From contig NZ_JBNJQR010000001.1 in the NCBI RefSeq assembly GCF_050113715.1, forward strand, positions 62,001 to 126,000: a stretch of 64,000 nucleotides of DNA, written 5' to 3'. This document shows positions 16,218 through 25,716 of the stretch, in pieces (the first letter of the stretch is position 1; every line of letters starts with the position of its first letter). This DNA comes from Brevibacillus_H ginsengisoli (GTDB lineage Bacteria; Bacillota; Bacilli; Brevibacillales; Brevibacillaceae). The position numbers and the translations under genes are program-made. The notes beneath the pieces were generated by a model that was not told the origin of the DNA, did no database searches, and worked only from the letters and a program-made list of their open reading frames with translations.

Positions 16218-16913
16218 GTGACAAAAATTTTAGTGGTTGATGATGAACTGTCTATCTCCAAACTACTCCAGTTTAACTTGGAAAAAGCAGGATATGAGTG
16301 TATTGTTGCTCACGATGGACTTCAGGCGCTAGAAATGGCCCATCGGGAAAAGCCCGACTTTATTGTTCTTGATCTGATGCTTCCGAAAATGGATGGCATG
16401 GATGTTTGTAAAACCCTTCGACAGGAAAAGGTTCAAACGCCGATTCTCATTCTTACAGCAAAAGATGATGAATTGGACAAGATTTTAGGACTGGAACTGG
16501 GAGCCGATGACTATTTGACGAAGCCATTTAGTCCTCGTGAGGTGGTGGCTCGCGTTAAAGCCATTTTACGACGCATTCAGCCGATGCCTCAGAAAAGCGC
16601 GGTAGACGAAGAGGTTATGATTTCATTCGGTAAGATTCGTCTGTTCCCAGAGAAATACGAAGTTTACCGCGGCGAGGATAAAGTAGAGCTTACTCCTAAA
16701 GAATTTGAACTCCTGCAGCATCTTGCTTCCAATCAAGGAAGAGTCATGACTCGTGACCAATTGCTGAATGCGGTATGGAATTATGACTTCATTGGAGATT
16801 CTCGGATTGTGGACGTGCATATCAGTCATCTGCGTGAAAAACTTGAAGAAGACACCAAGAACCCGCATTATATTAAAACGGTACGTGGCTTAGGATACAA
16901 ATTGGAAGGTTAA
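16218..16913 (+). CDS. phoP: OmpR-family response regulator PhoP
   Basis: Receiver domain (about 1-120) with phospho-acceptor Asp52 in DLMLPKMDG and the Lys of TKPFSPREVV, then an OmpR-type winged helix (about 135-231) ending TVRGLGYKLEG. GTG 16218 start after AGGGGGAA. It lies directly upstream of a PhoR-type kinase and near phoU and ppk, and in Bacillales this position next to mdh is occupied by phoP-phoR. It is expected to activate phosphate-starvation genes. WalR-like regulators are similar, but the neighbourhood favours PhoP. Confidence 0.88.
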   Translation: MTKILVVDDELSISKLLQFNLEKAGYECIVAHDGLQALEMAHREKPDFIVLDLMLPKMDGMDVCKTLRQEKVQTPILILTAKDDELDKILGLELGADDYLTKPFSPREVVARVKAILRRIQPMPQKSAVDEEVMISFGKIRLFPEKYEVYRGEDKVELTPKEFELLQHLASNQGRVMTRDQLLNAVWNYDFIGDSRIVDVHISHLREKLEEDTKNPHYIKTVRGLGYKLEG

Positions 16914-16931
16914 TTTGTCTGGAGGAGAGAT

Positions 16932-18710
16932 ATGTACCGATTTCGGCTAAAGCTTAATTTGACTATTCTCGGTCTAATCTCTGTTGTCCTATTGCTGATG
17001 GGCGTCTACTTTGCCAAGATCCTGGAACAATCCTACATGCAAAATCTATCCGATCTGCTTGGCAAGGAAGCTCAAATGGTTTCGGAAGTGGTACATGATC
17101 CCGAGATTTTTAACAATCAGGTTGCATTACATGGGAGAGTGCAAAGCATAGCCCAAACCTCCGAATCGAGAATCACGATTATTAATCGACTTGGGGAAGT
17201 GAAGCTGGATACGAATAGCGATCCTGGACATATGGAGAACCACCGGAATCGACCGGAGTTTGAGAGTGCGCTTAGCGGACACAAAGGCACGTCTATTCGA
17301 TTTAGCGAAACATTGGGCTACGATATGATGTATATAGCGGTCCCGGTTCTTTCGAATGGCGAAGTTATCGGTGCTGTACGCTCGGCTATGTCTGTGGAAT
17401 ACATTGTCCAGACGATCCACCATATGTGGTACAGCTTGGCAACCGGACTGTTCATCACGTTGATCCTCGGCACACTGGTAAGTTCTCAAATCGCAAAAAG
17501 TATTACAAGGCCGATTGAAGAGATTACACGGGTTGCGCGAAACATTACCCAGCGTCAATACGAGAGCCGTGTGAGACTGAAAGCTAAGGATGAGATCGGC
17601 CAATTGGCGGCCGCGATCAATTTTATGGCATCCAGCTTGGAACAGCAAATGTACGAGATTTCGGAGAATCAACAGCGGCTGACTGGGGTTTTAACCAATA
17701 TGGTGAGCGGTGTACTGGTTGTGACCGAGAACCGGCGAATCATGCTGGTGAATCCGGCAGTGGAGCAGCTGTTAGGTACTCATCAAAGTGAATTGGTAGG
17801 TAAACTTCATATTGAAGCGGGGCGCAACTTTGGACTGAGCCAATACATTGATAAATGTATCGATACCGGTCAAAAAGTACGTGAGGAAGTACACATCTAT
17901 TATCCGCAGGAACGCATACTCGACGTCAATATTGCCCCTTATATCAATATCAAAGGAGAAGCCAAAGGGGTTGTCACGGTCCTTCACGATATCACAGAAA
18001 TCCGTCGTTTAGAGAAGATGCGAAGTGATTTCGTCGCCAATGTGTCGCACGAGCTGCGAACTCCGATTACATCCATTAAAGGCTTTACAGAGACTTTGTT
18101 GGATGGGGCGATGCAGGATGAAGAAGTCTGCCGCAACTTTTTACAAATTATCTATGATGAGAGTGAACGATTGTTCCGCTTAATTGTCGATATTCTGGAC
18201 TTGTCCAAAATTGAGCAGAAGCGAGTCTCTTTATCTCAGGGCAAGGTAGATGTGACAGAGGTAGCGAGAGAGGTAGTGGCTCTTGTCCAAGAGCAAATTC
18301 AGCGAAAAGAACACACCGTAGAGCTTCCGATGAAAGACCCTGTACTCATTACCACAGATAAAGATTGTCTCAGGCAGATTCTATTAAATCTGGTGGCCAA
18401 TGCGGTCGCCTATACGCCTGAGAATGGTCTGATCGCCATTGAGGTTAACAAGCGTGAGGATGAGGTGGAGATTATCATTCGCGATTCAGGGATTGGGATT
18501 CCAGAGAAGGACCTCTCGCGGATTTTTGAGCGATTCTACAGAGTAGACAAGGCAAGGTCCAGAGATTCTGGGGGGACCGGACTGGGTCTTGCGATCGTCA
18601 AACATCTATGTGAGCTGCTGCGCGGGCATATCAGCGTGCAAAGCGTCGAGGGAGAGGGAACAACCTTTACCGTACGTCTACCAATGAACTATCTGGATCA
18701 CCGGTTCTAA
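16932..18710 (+). CDS. phoR: Sensor histidine kinase PhoR
   Basis: 592-residue membrane sensor kinase: TM helix about 8-30, extracytoplasmic PAS-like region about 31-160, second TM about 163-185, HAMP about 187-240, cytoplasmic PAS about 247-355, HisKA with phospho-acceptor His373 in VSHELRTP, and HATPase_c with N box (LVANAVAYTPENG), G1 (IRDSGIGIPEKD) and G2 (GGTGLGLAIVK). Ribosome site GGAGGAGAG before ATG. Translationally close to phoP (18 bp). Domain layout equals PhoR/WalK kinases; phosphate sensing is inferred from context. Confidence 0.88.
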   Translation: MYRFRLKLNLTILGLISVVLLLMGVYFAKILEQSYMQNLSDLLGKEAQMVSEVVHDPEIFNNQVALHGRVQSIAQTSESRITIINRLGEVKLDTNSDPGHMENHRNRPEFESALSGHKGTSIRFSETLGYDMMYIAVPVLSNGEVIGAVRSAMSVEYIVQTIHHMWYSLATGLFITLILGTLVSSQIAKSITRPIEEITRVARNITQRQYESRVRLKAKDEIGQLAAAINFMASSLEQQMYEISENQQRLTGVLTNMVSGVLVVTENRRIMLVNPAVEQLLGTHQSELVGKLHIEAGRNFGLSQYIDKCIDTGQKVREEVHIYYPQERILDVNIAPYINIKGEAKGVVTVLHDITEIRRLEKMRSDFVANVSHELRTPITSIKGFTETLLDGAMQDEEVCRNFLQIIYDESERLFRLIVDILDLSKIEQKRVSLSQGKVDVTEVAREVVALVQEQIQRKEHTVELPMKDPVLITTDKDCLRQILLNLVANAVAYTPENGLIAIEVNKREDEVEIIIRDSGIGIPEKDLSRIFERFYRVDKARSRDSGGTGLGLAIVKHLCELLRGHISVQSVEGEGTTFTVRLPMNYLDHRF

Positions 18711-18716
18711 GCAAAT

Positions 18717-18744
18717 TTTACAAAAAGATAACATTATATTAAAA
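18717..18744 (+). promoter_or_regulatory. Candidate Pho box upstream of phoU
   Basis: Three hexamers at 11-bp period: TTTACA (18717-18722), ATAACA (18728-18733) and TTAAAA (18739-18744). The arrangement matches the TT(A/C/T)ACA repeats spaced by about 5 bp recognised by PhoP in B. subtilis. A TATAAA -10-like box lies at 18754-18759. Confidence 0.5.
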
Positions 18745-18811
18745 ATAGGTACATATAAACGATGTAAGATTGTTTGGTGAATTCAAAGTAGCATCGAGAG
18801 GAGGCCTTTAC

Positions 18812-19468
18812 ATGGCTAGACATGCGTTTGAGGTTCAAGTAGACAGTTTGCATCGTAAGCTTCTTTCGATGGGTACACTCGTGGAAGAAGCGATTCATAA
18901 AGCCATAAAGAGCCTTGTTGATCGCGATTTGACGCTTGCGGAAGAAGTTATTAGCCATGATGGCGTAATAAATCAGCTGGAGCAAGAAATTGAAACAGGC
19001 TGCATGCAACTAATCGCGCTACAGCAACCAGTCGGTTCTGACTTGCGTCGATTGGGTACCATGCTGAAGTTGGTAACCGATCTGGAGAGAATGGGTGATC
19101 ACGCCGTCTCTATCGCAAAAACGACTCGTAGACTAATGAATGAAGCCTATCCTAAACCATTGATCGATATTCCTGAGATGGCCAATCACGTAAAAGCGAT
19201 GGTGCGTGATAGTTTGAATGCTTACATTGCAAAGGACAGGCAATTAGCAGAAGTCGTTGCTCTTCGAGATGACATCGTGGATAAATTTTACTCCAAGATT
19301 TTTTCCGATCTAATCTCGGTCATGACCAAACAGCAGCAGACGATTTCGCAAGGAACCCATCTGCTTTTGGTAGCGCAATATCTAGAACGAATCGCTGATC
19401 ATGTTACCAACATTTGTGAGCGAATAATCTACTTGGACACAGGGAAAATGACAGATCTGAATAAGTAG
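18812..19468 (+). CDS. phoU: Phosphate uptake regulator PhoU
   Basis: 218-residue all-helical protein made of two PhoU three-helix bundles with the repeated metal-binding pattern (DLRRLGTMLKLVTDLERMGDH and later LLVAQYLERIADH). PhoU links Pst phosphate transport to PhoR signalling and controls phosphate uptake. Start ATG 18812 after GAGGAGG; an upstream in-frame start at 18770 lacks a ribosome site. The usual pstSCAB genes are not adjacent; here phoU stands between phoR and ppk. Confidence 0.93.
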   Translation: MARHAFEVQVDSLHRKLLSMGTLVEEAIHKAIKSLVDRDLTLAEEVISHDGVINQLEQEIETGCMQLIALQQPVGSDLRRLGTMLKLVTDLERMGDHAVSIAKTTRRLMNEAYPKPLIDIPEMANHVKAMVRDSLNAYIAKDRQLAEVVALRDDIVDKFYSKIFSDLISVMTKQQQTISQGTHLLLVAQYLERIADHVTNICERIIYLDTGKMTDLNK

Positions 19469-19475
19469 CGAGCGA

Positions 19476-19517
19476 AGCAAATAGGCTAACCGTGAATCGG
19501 GATGCCTATTTTTGCTT
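19476..19517 (+). terminator. Terminator of phoU
   Basis: AAGCAAATAGGC and GCCTATTTTTGCTT arms around an inner CCG/CGG pairing; T-rich right arm. Confidence 0.65.
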
Positions 19518-19631
19518 ATTTCTCCAATAGCGTGTACGAATTGAGTGAAAAAAGAAGGTGTTTGATCAAAATTCGCAGAAGGGTATTATATATAGTAGGA
19601 CACATATGGTACGGAAAAAGGGGGAGAACCG

Positions 19632-21758
19632 GTGGAAGGAAGAGATCTTCTTCATCCGGACTATTTTATTAATCGGGAATTGAGCTGGCTCGCGTTTAAT
19701 GCTCGCGTGTTGGAGGAAGGCTTAGATGAGTCCAATCCAGTACTGGAGCGATTGAAATTCTTGGCAATCGTCTCCTCTAACCTGGATGAGTTCTTTATGG
19801 TTCGTGTCGCTGGTTTGAAGGATCAGGTAAAAGTGAATTTCAACAAGCATGATTCCTCAGGATATACACCGAAAGAACAGCTGCGCATGATCAACTCACG
19901 GGGACATCAGATGGTACAAAGACAATATCAATGTTTCAACCGTGAGATTATCCCGCTTCTTTCAGAAAAAGGAATTCATTTCCTAGGTGCTGATCAGCTG
20001 ACGGCAGAGCAGGAGTTATTTTTAAGCGATTATTTTGATTATCATATTTATCCGGTCCTTACTCCGTTGGCTGTCGATCAAAGCCGACCCTTTCCTTTAT
20101 TGTTGAACAAAAGCTTGAATCTAGCGGTTATGCTGGAGCGTAAGAAGTCGAAGTCTAGCAAAAAGGTGTTTGCGGTCGTGCAAGTGCCTGCCGTGCTCTC
20201 CCGATATATTGAGCTTCCGAGCAAGAACGAAAAAGAATTTATCTTGCTGGAAAATGTCATCAAGATGTACAGCAATCGTCTGTTTAAAGGAAATGATGTT
20301 TGTTCCGTCCATCCATTCCGAATTACCCGCAACGCGGATATGACGCTGGATGAAGAAGGGGCAGAAGACCTTCTGAAGGAAATTGAAAAAGAATTGAAGA
20401 AACGCAAATGGGGAGCGGCTGTCCGCTTGGAAATCGACGCGCAAATGGATGACGATGTACGGAAGATTCTCCAAGAGGCGATGGAGATTCACCCCCGTGA
20501 TATTTACCCGATTGATGGCCCGCTAGATTTGACTAAATTCATGAGTTTCACCCAATTAGAAGGCTATGACCATTTGCGTAATGAGACCATGGTGCCGCAG
20601 CCTGCCGCCGATTTAATCGGGGAAGAGGATATTTTTGAAGCAATTGCTGAACGGGATATTCTCGTCCATTTGCCGTTCGAATCGTTCGATAGTGTGGTTG
20701 ATTTTGTTACCAAGGCGGCGGTAGATCCTTCAGTGATGGCCATCAAGCAGACACTGTATCGAGTCAGTGGAGATTCACCAATTGTGAAGGCGCTTGCGAC
20801 AGCCGCCGAGAACGGCAAACAAGTGACGGTCTTGGTTGAACTGAAGGCTCGATTCGACGAAGAAAATAATATTCATTGGGCCCGTCAACTGGAGAAGTCC
20901 GGTTGTCAGGTCATTTACGGTTTAGTTGGGTTGAAAACGCATTGTAAAATTACGCTTGTGGTCCGTAAAGAAGGGGATCACATTCGCCGGTATGTGCATT
21001 TAAGCACGGGAAATTACAATAATAGTACCGCTAGATTGTATACCGACCTTGGACTCTTTACGAGCAACCCGCAGATTGGTGTAGATGCGTCGGCGTTATT
21101 TAATGACTTGTCCGGCTACTCAGAGCCGCCGGAATGGCATAAGCTGGAGGCTGCGCCTAAAGGGCTTCGCCGCAAGTTCCGCGAAATGATCCGTCGCGAA
21201 ATCGAGAAGCACACACCAGAGAAACCGGGGCGCATCATCGCCAAGATGAATTCACTGACGGACGAGAAAATCATCTCTTCGCTGTATGAGGCTTCATGTG
21301 CAGGTGTTCAGATTGATTTGATTATTAGAGGAATTTGTTGCTTGCGGCCTGGCATCCCCGGTGTTAGCGAAAACATTCAGGTTCGCAGTATTATTGATCG
21401 GTTCCTCGAACATAGCCGAATCTTTTATTTTGGAAACGGTGGAGAACCTGAGGTGTATCTGTCCAGCGCGGATTGGATGACTCGTAATCTGGATCGTCGC
21501 GTAGAGCTTCTTTTCCCGATCGAGCAGCCTAACCTGGTGGAACGAGTCACTCAAATTCTGCGTGTCTATCTGAGAGACAACACCAAAGCAAGAGTGCTTG
21601 ATTCAACAGGAACCTATCACCGGATATCTCCGGAAGAAGGCCAGGAAGCCGTGAACAGCCAGCTTTACTTTTTCCAGTGGACAAGTGAATTGGCGGAACA
21701 AAAACGCCAGGAAATTGAAAGTGCTCCGTATAAGCCAGCAGAAGAGTGGGTCTTGTGA
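19632..21758 (+). CDS. ppk: Polyphosphate kinase 1
   Basis: Synthesises polyphosphate from ATP by an autophosphorylated His intermediate. 708 residues, standard PPK1 length. Domains: N-terminal (INRELSWLAFNARVLEE), head, and two PLD-like catalytic domains with KARFDEENNIHWARQLE and the H-containing blocks GLKTHCKITLVVRKEG and YVHLSTGNYNNSTARLYTD. GTG 19632 preceded by GGGGGAGAA. It has its own promoter region after the phoU terminator. The phosphate context with phoPR and phoU is consistent with polyphosphate storage. Confidence 0.96.
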   Translation: MEGRDLLHPDYFINRELSWLAFNARVLEEGLDESNPVLERLKFLAIVSSNLDEFFMVRVAGLKDQVKVNFNKHDSSGYTPKEQLRMINSRGHQMVQRQYQCFNREIIPLLSEKGIHFLGADQLTAEQELFLSDYFDYHIYPVLTPLAVDQSRPFPLLLNKSLNLAVMLERKKSKSSKKVFAVVQVPAVLSRYIELPSKNEKEFILLENVIKMYSNRLFKGNDVCSVHPFRITRNADMTLDEEGAEDLLKEIEKELKKRKWGAAVRLEIDAQMDDDVRKILQEAMEIHPRDIYPIDGPLDLTKFMSFTQLEGYDHLRNETMVPQPAADLIGEEDIFEAIAERDILVHLPFESFDSVVDFVTKAAVDPSVMAIKQTLYRVSGDSPIVKALATAAENGKQVTVLVELKARFDEENNIHWARQLEKSGCQVIYGLVGLKTHCKITLVVRKEGDHIRRYVHLSTGNYNNSTARLYTDLGLFTSNPQIGVDASALFNDLSGYSEPPEWHKLEAAPKGLRRKFREMIRREIEKHTPEKPGRIIAKMNSLTDEKIISSLYEASCAGVQIDLIIRGICCLRPGIPGVSENIQVRSIIDRFLEHSRIFYFGNGGEPEVYLSSADWMTRNLDRRVELLFPIEQPNLVERVTQILRVYLRDNTKARVLDSTGTYHRISPEEGQEAVNSQLYFFQWTSELAEQKRQEIESAPYKPAEEWVL

Positions 21759-21772
21759 CCTGCTCTTTTTTT
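21743..21772 (+). terminator. Terminator of ppk
   Basis: AGAGTGGGTC (21743-21752) pairs with GACCTGCTCT (21757-21766), followed by T6; the ppk stop codon is inside. Confidence 0.85.
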
Positions 21773-21824
21773 CTGAAAGTAATTCTGCCTCTTCGCCCAT
21801 ACTATTCGGGGAGGTGAGTCTGGT

Positions 21825-22793
21825 ATGCTTGAGATGATGTTGGCTGCCTTATTGTACACGCAAACGGCTCCGGTTGTTCCGTCTAGAGATGAATTGGTGA
21901 TCTATGCGAATCAACAGCCTGTTGGCAAGCTGAGCCGAGAAGAAATCACTTTATCTGTGTTAGGGTGGCCTCATTATGATGAAGACAAGCTCCTGAAACG
22001 GCTGAACCGATTAGCCCAAAGGATGTATAAGGCTCCTAGGAACGCGCGTTTTGACAAGATGGGAATCGTAATCCCTGAACAGGCGGGTTTGAAGCTCAAT
22101 CAAAAAGCGATGCTCCAACGGGTGCTTGCCTTCTATTACGGGCAAAGCAACCAAGAGATTCAAGCACCTGTGACGCCGATTTATCCCAAGGTGGATCGTT
22201 CGTTGCTTCGGCAGCTGGGGCAAAAACAAATTGGGTCGTACGTGACGTATTATCGGCAACACAACGAGAATCGAGCGCATAATATTCATCTCGCTTCACA
22301 AGCGATTAACAGTCACGTGGTCTTTCCAGGAGAGACATTCTCGTTTAATCAGGTGGTTGGCAGGCGTACCCCTGCCAAAGGGTATAAGCCAGCGCCGATT
22401 ATTGTAAAAGGAGAGTTCTCCGAAGACATAGGGGGAGGAATTTGTCAGGTATCCTCCACCTTGTTTAATGCTGTAGATCGCGCAGGGCTAAAGATCATCA
22501 ACCGCTACTCCCACAGTCGTGAAGTGCCCTATGTTCCCCCGGGACGTGATGCGACGGTGAGCTGGGGCGGTCCCGATTTTTCGTTTCGCAATGAGTACTC
22601 GCACCCCGTTCTCATCCGATCATTTTCACGCCAGGGACAGATCGTCATTTCTGTCTATTCGTTTGAGGAACTGGAGTATGAACCAAGAATTGTACCTGAA
22701 GCGACCAAGCTGTTGCCACAAGAGGTGGAAGAGATAACAGAAGAACTGGAGGATTTCCATTTCAGTCCCATATCAGAGGTCTTTCCAGATTGA
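21825..22793 (+). CDS. VanW family protein
   Basis: 322-residue protein with the VanW domain in its C-terminal half: LASQAINSHVVFPGETFSFN, VGRRTPAKGYKPAPII, GGGICQVSSTLFNAV and YVPPGRDATVSWGGPD. The N-terminal half resembles the peptidoglycan-binding-4-like segment that often precedes VanW. Probably a cell-envelope protein; VanW in vancomycin operons has no defined role. An N-terminal hydrophobic stretch (MLEMMLAALLYTQTAPVV) may be a short export signal. Its 3' end overlaps the convergent dinB-family gene by 32 bp. Confidence 0.85.
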   Translation: MLEMMLAALLYTQTAPVVPSRDELVIYANQQPVGKLSREEITLSVLGWPHYDEDKLLKRLNRLAQRMYKAPRNARFDKMGIVIPEQAGLKLNQKAMLQRVLAFYYGQSNQEIQAPVTPIYPKVDRSLLRQLGQKQIGSYVTYYRQHNENRAHNIHLASQAINSHVVFPGETFSFNQVVGRRTPAKGYKPAPIIVKGEFSEDIGGGICQVSSTLFNAVDRAGLKIINRYSHSREVPYVPPGRDATVSWGGPDFSFRNEYSHPVLIRSFSRQGQIVISVYSFEELEYEPRIVPEATKLLPQEVEEITEELEDFHFSPISEVFPD

Positions 22794-23235
22794 CCATACG
22801 CATGTGCTGTAAAAATTGACCCGCATGAACCGCATCATGGTAAGCGATTCGCAAAAGCATGTCTCCTACATATCGTTGATAGTCAACATCACTTTGGTCA
22901 ATTAGCCGAGACTCTAATTCTTCTGCTGTGAGAGATTGAACATAGGCGATAAAATCATCGAAGTACGGTTCCGCTAATTCGATTTCACTCTCAACCGAAA
23001 GAATCGGTTCTTCTTCAAACGGGGGAGGGATCTGTGTTTGGAGTGACCCGTTGTTTATTAACACCATGTGATAGTAATAGCTCCCACTCCAAACGTGACG
23101 GATCATTTCTCCGAAGGACATCGCTTCTTTGTCAGGCCGCCAAGTCAACCAACTATCAGGAAGAGACCTCCATAACTTGATGGAGCGGCGACGGGTTTCT
23201 TTTAAATTCAAAATGCTAAGATCAATTGCGTTCAA
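22762..23235 (-). CDS. DinB family protein
   Basis: 158-residue four-helix-bundle protein of the DinB/YfiT superfamily. The metal-site histidines are seen in EMIRHVW and YHDAVHAGQF (H-x3-H). Members include thiol S-transferases and many uncharacterised stress proteins; no substrate is apparent. TTG 23235 is the best start, following AAGGAGG; the longer frame to 23265 has no ribosome site. Divergent from an ArsR-type regulator with 70 bp between them, suggesting it may be regulated by that protein. Confidence 0.8.
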   Translation of the reverse strand: MNAIDLSILNLKETRRRSIKLWRSLPDSWLTWRPDKEAMSFGEMIRHVWSGSYYYHMVLINNGSLQTQIPPPFEEEPILSVESEIELAEPYFDDFIAYVQSLTAEELESRLIDQSDVDYQRYVGDMLLRIAYHDAVHAGQFLQHMRMVNLERPLIWD

Positions 23236-23305
23236 TAGGAATTGCCTCCTTGCGACTAGTATCAAGGCAATTGTAATAAAAATACATTTAGGTTATCATC
23301 GAAAT

Positions 23306-23995
23306 ATGAATGTATACCCAAATATTTCATATATCGCAAAACTAATCGCCGATCCGACAAGAGCAATCATTCTGGACTACTTAATGAATGGCCAAGCCGT
23401 ACCGGCAAGTGAACTGGCTTATGTGGCCAAGGTTTCGAACGCGACAATCAGTTCCCATCTCGCTAAATTGGTTGAAGGCAACCTCCTGATAGCGGAACAA
23501 TACGGAAGGCATCGCTATTATCGACTGGCGAACGCAGAGATCGCGGAGGTTCTTGAAGCACTAGGGACAATTGCTCCCCCTGTTCAAGTGCGTTCATTAC
23601 GACAGTCAGATCAGCTGAAGCAAGTTCGCCATGCTCGAACCTGCTACGATCATCTGGCAGGGGAACTCGGAGTAAAAATGACCGAAGCACTGCTTCAAAA
23701 GAATGTATTCACCCTAGAAGATGGGGAATATGTCGTAACGGAACAAGGGAAAGAGTGGTTGTTCCAACTTGGAATCAATACCGAAGAGGCCAATTCGAAA
23801 AGGAGGATATTTGCCAAGCCGTGTCTTGATTGGAGTGAAAGACGTTACCATATTTCCGGGTGGTTAGGTTCAGCAATCGCAGCTCGTTTTTTCGAACAAG
23901 GATGGGTCACCAAAAATGAGAAGAATCGAGCCGTTCACCTCACAGAAAAAGGAATCGAAGCTTTGAAAGAGCGATTTGGTATTGTGATGACATAA
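23306..23995 (+). CDS. ArsR-type winged-helix transcriptional regulator
   Basis: 229-residue regulator with an N-terminal ArsR-like HTH (IAKLIADPTRAIILDYLM, then VSNATISSHLAKLVEGNLL) and a second, longer C-terminal domain that has another winged-helix-like part (ISGWLGSAIAARFFEQGWV). No Cys metal site of classic ArsR is obvious. ATG 23306 is used; upstream frame extension to 23129 would run into the opposite dinB gene. The divergent spacer contains ATTGCC (23241) and GGCAAT (23266) inverted elements that could be its operator. Confidence 0.8.
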   Translation: MNVYPNISYIAKLIADPTRAIILDYLMNGQAVPASELAYVAKVSNATISSHLAKLVEGNLLIAEQYGRHRYYRLANAEIAEVLEALGTIAPPVQVRSLRQSDQLKQVRHARTCYDHLAGELGVKMTEALLQKNVFTLEDGEYVVTEQGKEWLFQLGINTEEANSKRRIFAKPCLDWSERRYHISGWLGSAIAARFFEQGWVTKNEKNRAVHLTEKGIEALKERFGIVMT

Positions 23996-24032
23996 AAAAC
24001 AGCGCTATCCTGTTATGGCAGGAATGCGCTGT
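23993..24032 (-). terminator. Terminator of the VOC-family gene
   Basis: Read on the minus strand, ACAGCGC and GCGCTGT arms (24026-24032 with 23999-24005) with an inner CCTG/CAGG stem are followed by TTTTTT. Confidence 0.8.
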
Positions 24033-24073
24033 TCACAGAAGAAGGCATGGCCTTTTCATGGACGTTTAAGTTT

Positions 24074-24478
24074 CTATATCCCTCGATTATCTCGCAGTTC
24101 TATAATTGTACCTTCGGGAGCTATTAATTTACACAAACTCCCATTTTCAACCTGATATATTTCTTTTCCGTTTTTTAACAGGAAACGAACGCCTAATGGT
24201 TTCAATTTCTCAACCTCGTTAACCAAGTCTTCTACCCAAAGGCAAAGATGGGCGATTCCCTGCGAATTGGGATTGAAGTTACTAAGGCTCTCTCCTATTT
24301 TTCCAGTTTGTAGCTCAATATGAAAATTCCCTAACTTCAACCAAGTATTATAATGACGATTGTGGAAATTAGGACATTCCGAAATCAGTTCAAAGCCAAG
24401 AAATTTCGTATAAAATTGTAAGGATTCTTCATAATGATTGGTTTGGATACAGATATGGTGAACAAAATGGGAGTTCAT
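24074..24478 (-). CDS. VOC-superfamily (glyoxalase/bleomycin-resistance-like) protein
   Basis: 134 residues with two beta-alpha-beta-beta-beta units; metal ligands likely in FVHHICIQT (His), HIELQTG (Glu), GIAHLCLWV (His) and GTIIELRD (Glu). The family includes glyoxalases, dioxygenases and antibiotic-binding proteins; no specific role can be assigned. ATG 24478 with AAGGAGG. Codon use is more A/T-rich than its neighbours. Confidence 0.82.
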   Translation of the reverse strand: MNSHFVHHICIQTNHYEESLQFYTKFLGFELISECPNFHNRHYNTWLKLGNFHIELQTGKIGESLSNFNPNSQGIAHLCLWVEDLVNEVEKLKPLGVRFLLKNGKEIYQVENGSLCKLIAPEGTIIELRDNRGI

Positions 24479-24521
24479 AATACCTCCTTCTTACAGACAC
24501 GTTTTAATTAAGATTACTCTT

Positions 24522-24656
24522 CTACAGTTTGGAAACCCAATAAATCAATCGACCAACGATATAGCCAAGTACGATCACCCAGCCGATTTTGCCCCAGACC
24601 GTGAGACCTGTGATATACTCCTTGATCGTTTTACGTTTCATAGGTTGCGGATTCAT
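24522..24656 (-). CDS. Small single-span membrane protein
   Basis: 44-residue protein with basic N-terminus (MNPQPMKRKTIKEYITG) and one transmembrane helix (about residues 20-40). ATG 24656 has a good ribosome site, AGGAGAAG. It overlaps the end of the upstream transporter gene by 26 bp in another frame, so translational coupling is likely. Function unknown. Confidence 0.6.
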   Translation of the reverse strand: MNPQPMKRKTIKEYITGLTVWGKIGWVIVLGYIVGRLIYWVSKL

Positions 24657-25551
24657 CAGTTTCTTCTCCTTTCGAATGGGAGTTGAAGCGGATAAACAGA
24701 TAAATGCCCGACAGAATGATAGCACCACCTAGGTACTGTGGAAGGGTTACTTTTTCGCCAAGGATAAAGTAAGCCAGAATCGAAGTTCCAACAGGTTCAC
24801 CCAGGATACTCATCGAGATCGTTGAGGTATTCAACCACTTGATCACCCAGTTGAAGATCGTGTGGCCAAGCAAGGTTGGAATGAGCGCGAGACAGAAGAA
24901 CCAGCCCCAATCGCTTGCCGGATAGCCTTGCAAAGGATATCCCATGAAACCATCATAGAGCAGCAGGAAGAAGCTGCTGGTGCTGTAGACTAGCAAGGTG
25001 TACGTCAGCATAGAAACATCCCGACGAATGTGCTGGCCGATGAGCCAATAGGCTGTGACCGTTAATGCTCCAAGCAGCGCCAGAATATCTCCAAACAGGG
25101 CTTTACCCCCTACCTGTAAGTCTCCCCAGCCGATGACGCAGCTACCCCCTATCGCTAACAATCCGCCCAGTATTCCAATTATGTTCACTCTTTCTTTGAA
25201 AAAGAAGTACCCGCCGATGAAGGCGAATAACGGCTGAAGTGTGACGAGCACAGTAGAGCTGGCAACCGACGTATAATTAAGCGACTCAAACCACAGGACA
25301 AAGTGGCTTGCCAGAAATGCGCCTGATAAGGAGCCCCATGCCCATTGCTGCCATTGCAAGCGTCTTATTTCTTGAAACACACCCTTGGTGAAAAAGAGGA
25401 AGGGAAGTGTCAACAGCACGGAGAAAATCAGTCGATACGTCGCAATAATCGCAGGTGGAGCAGAAGCCAGTTTGACAAAAATTGCAGAAGTTGACACCGC
25501 GGCGACACCAATAAATAACGCCAGATACGGTGGAAATGTCGGCTTTTCCAT
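24631..25551 (-). CDS. EamA/DMT-family transporter
   Basis: 306-residue integral membrane protein with ten predicted helices in two EamA repeats (AAVSTSAIFVKLASAPPAII in the first; LLGHTIFNWVIKWLNTS and ILGEPVGTSILAYFILGE in the second). Likely exports a small metabolite such as an amino acid; substrate not predictable. Start ATG 25551 after GGGAGAT. The downstream 44-residue membrane protein overlaps it. Confidence 0.88.
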   Translation of the reverse strand: MEKPTFPPYLALFIGVAAVSTSAIFVKLASAPPAIIATYRLIFSVLLTLPFLFFTKGVFQEIRRLQWQQWAWGSLSGAFLASHFVLWFESLNYTSVASSTVLVTLQPLFAFIGGYFFFKERVNIIGILGGLLAIGGSCVIGWGDLQVGGKALFGDILALLGALTVTAYWLIGQHIRRDVSMLTYTLLVYSTSSFFLLLYDGFMGYPLQGYPASDWGWFFCLALIPTLLGHTIFNWVIKWLNTSTISMSILGEPVGTSILAYFILGEKVTLPQYLGGAIILSGIYLFIRFNSHSKGEETDESATYET

Positions 25552-25716
25552 GTGAATCTCCCTTAATATTTTTGCAGAATATTTGACACTATCGTTTTAT
25601 TGTACCAGCTTTCGGTCAATCTACAATGAAGAAATGTTTAACTCCAGTGATTTTTGCTACTCTCGACAAGCCTATGGTATGATGAAAGTTAGTGAAAGTA
25701 AGAGAGGGATCGGACC

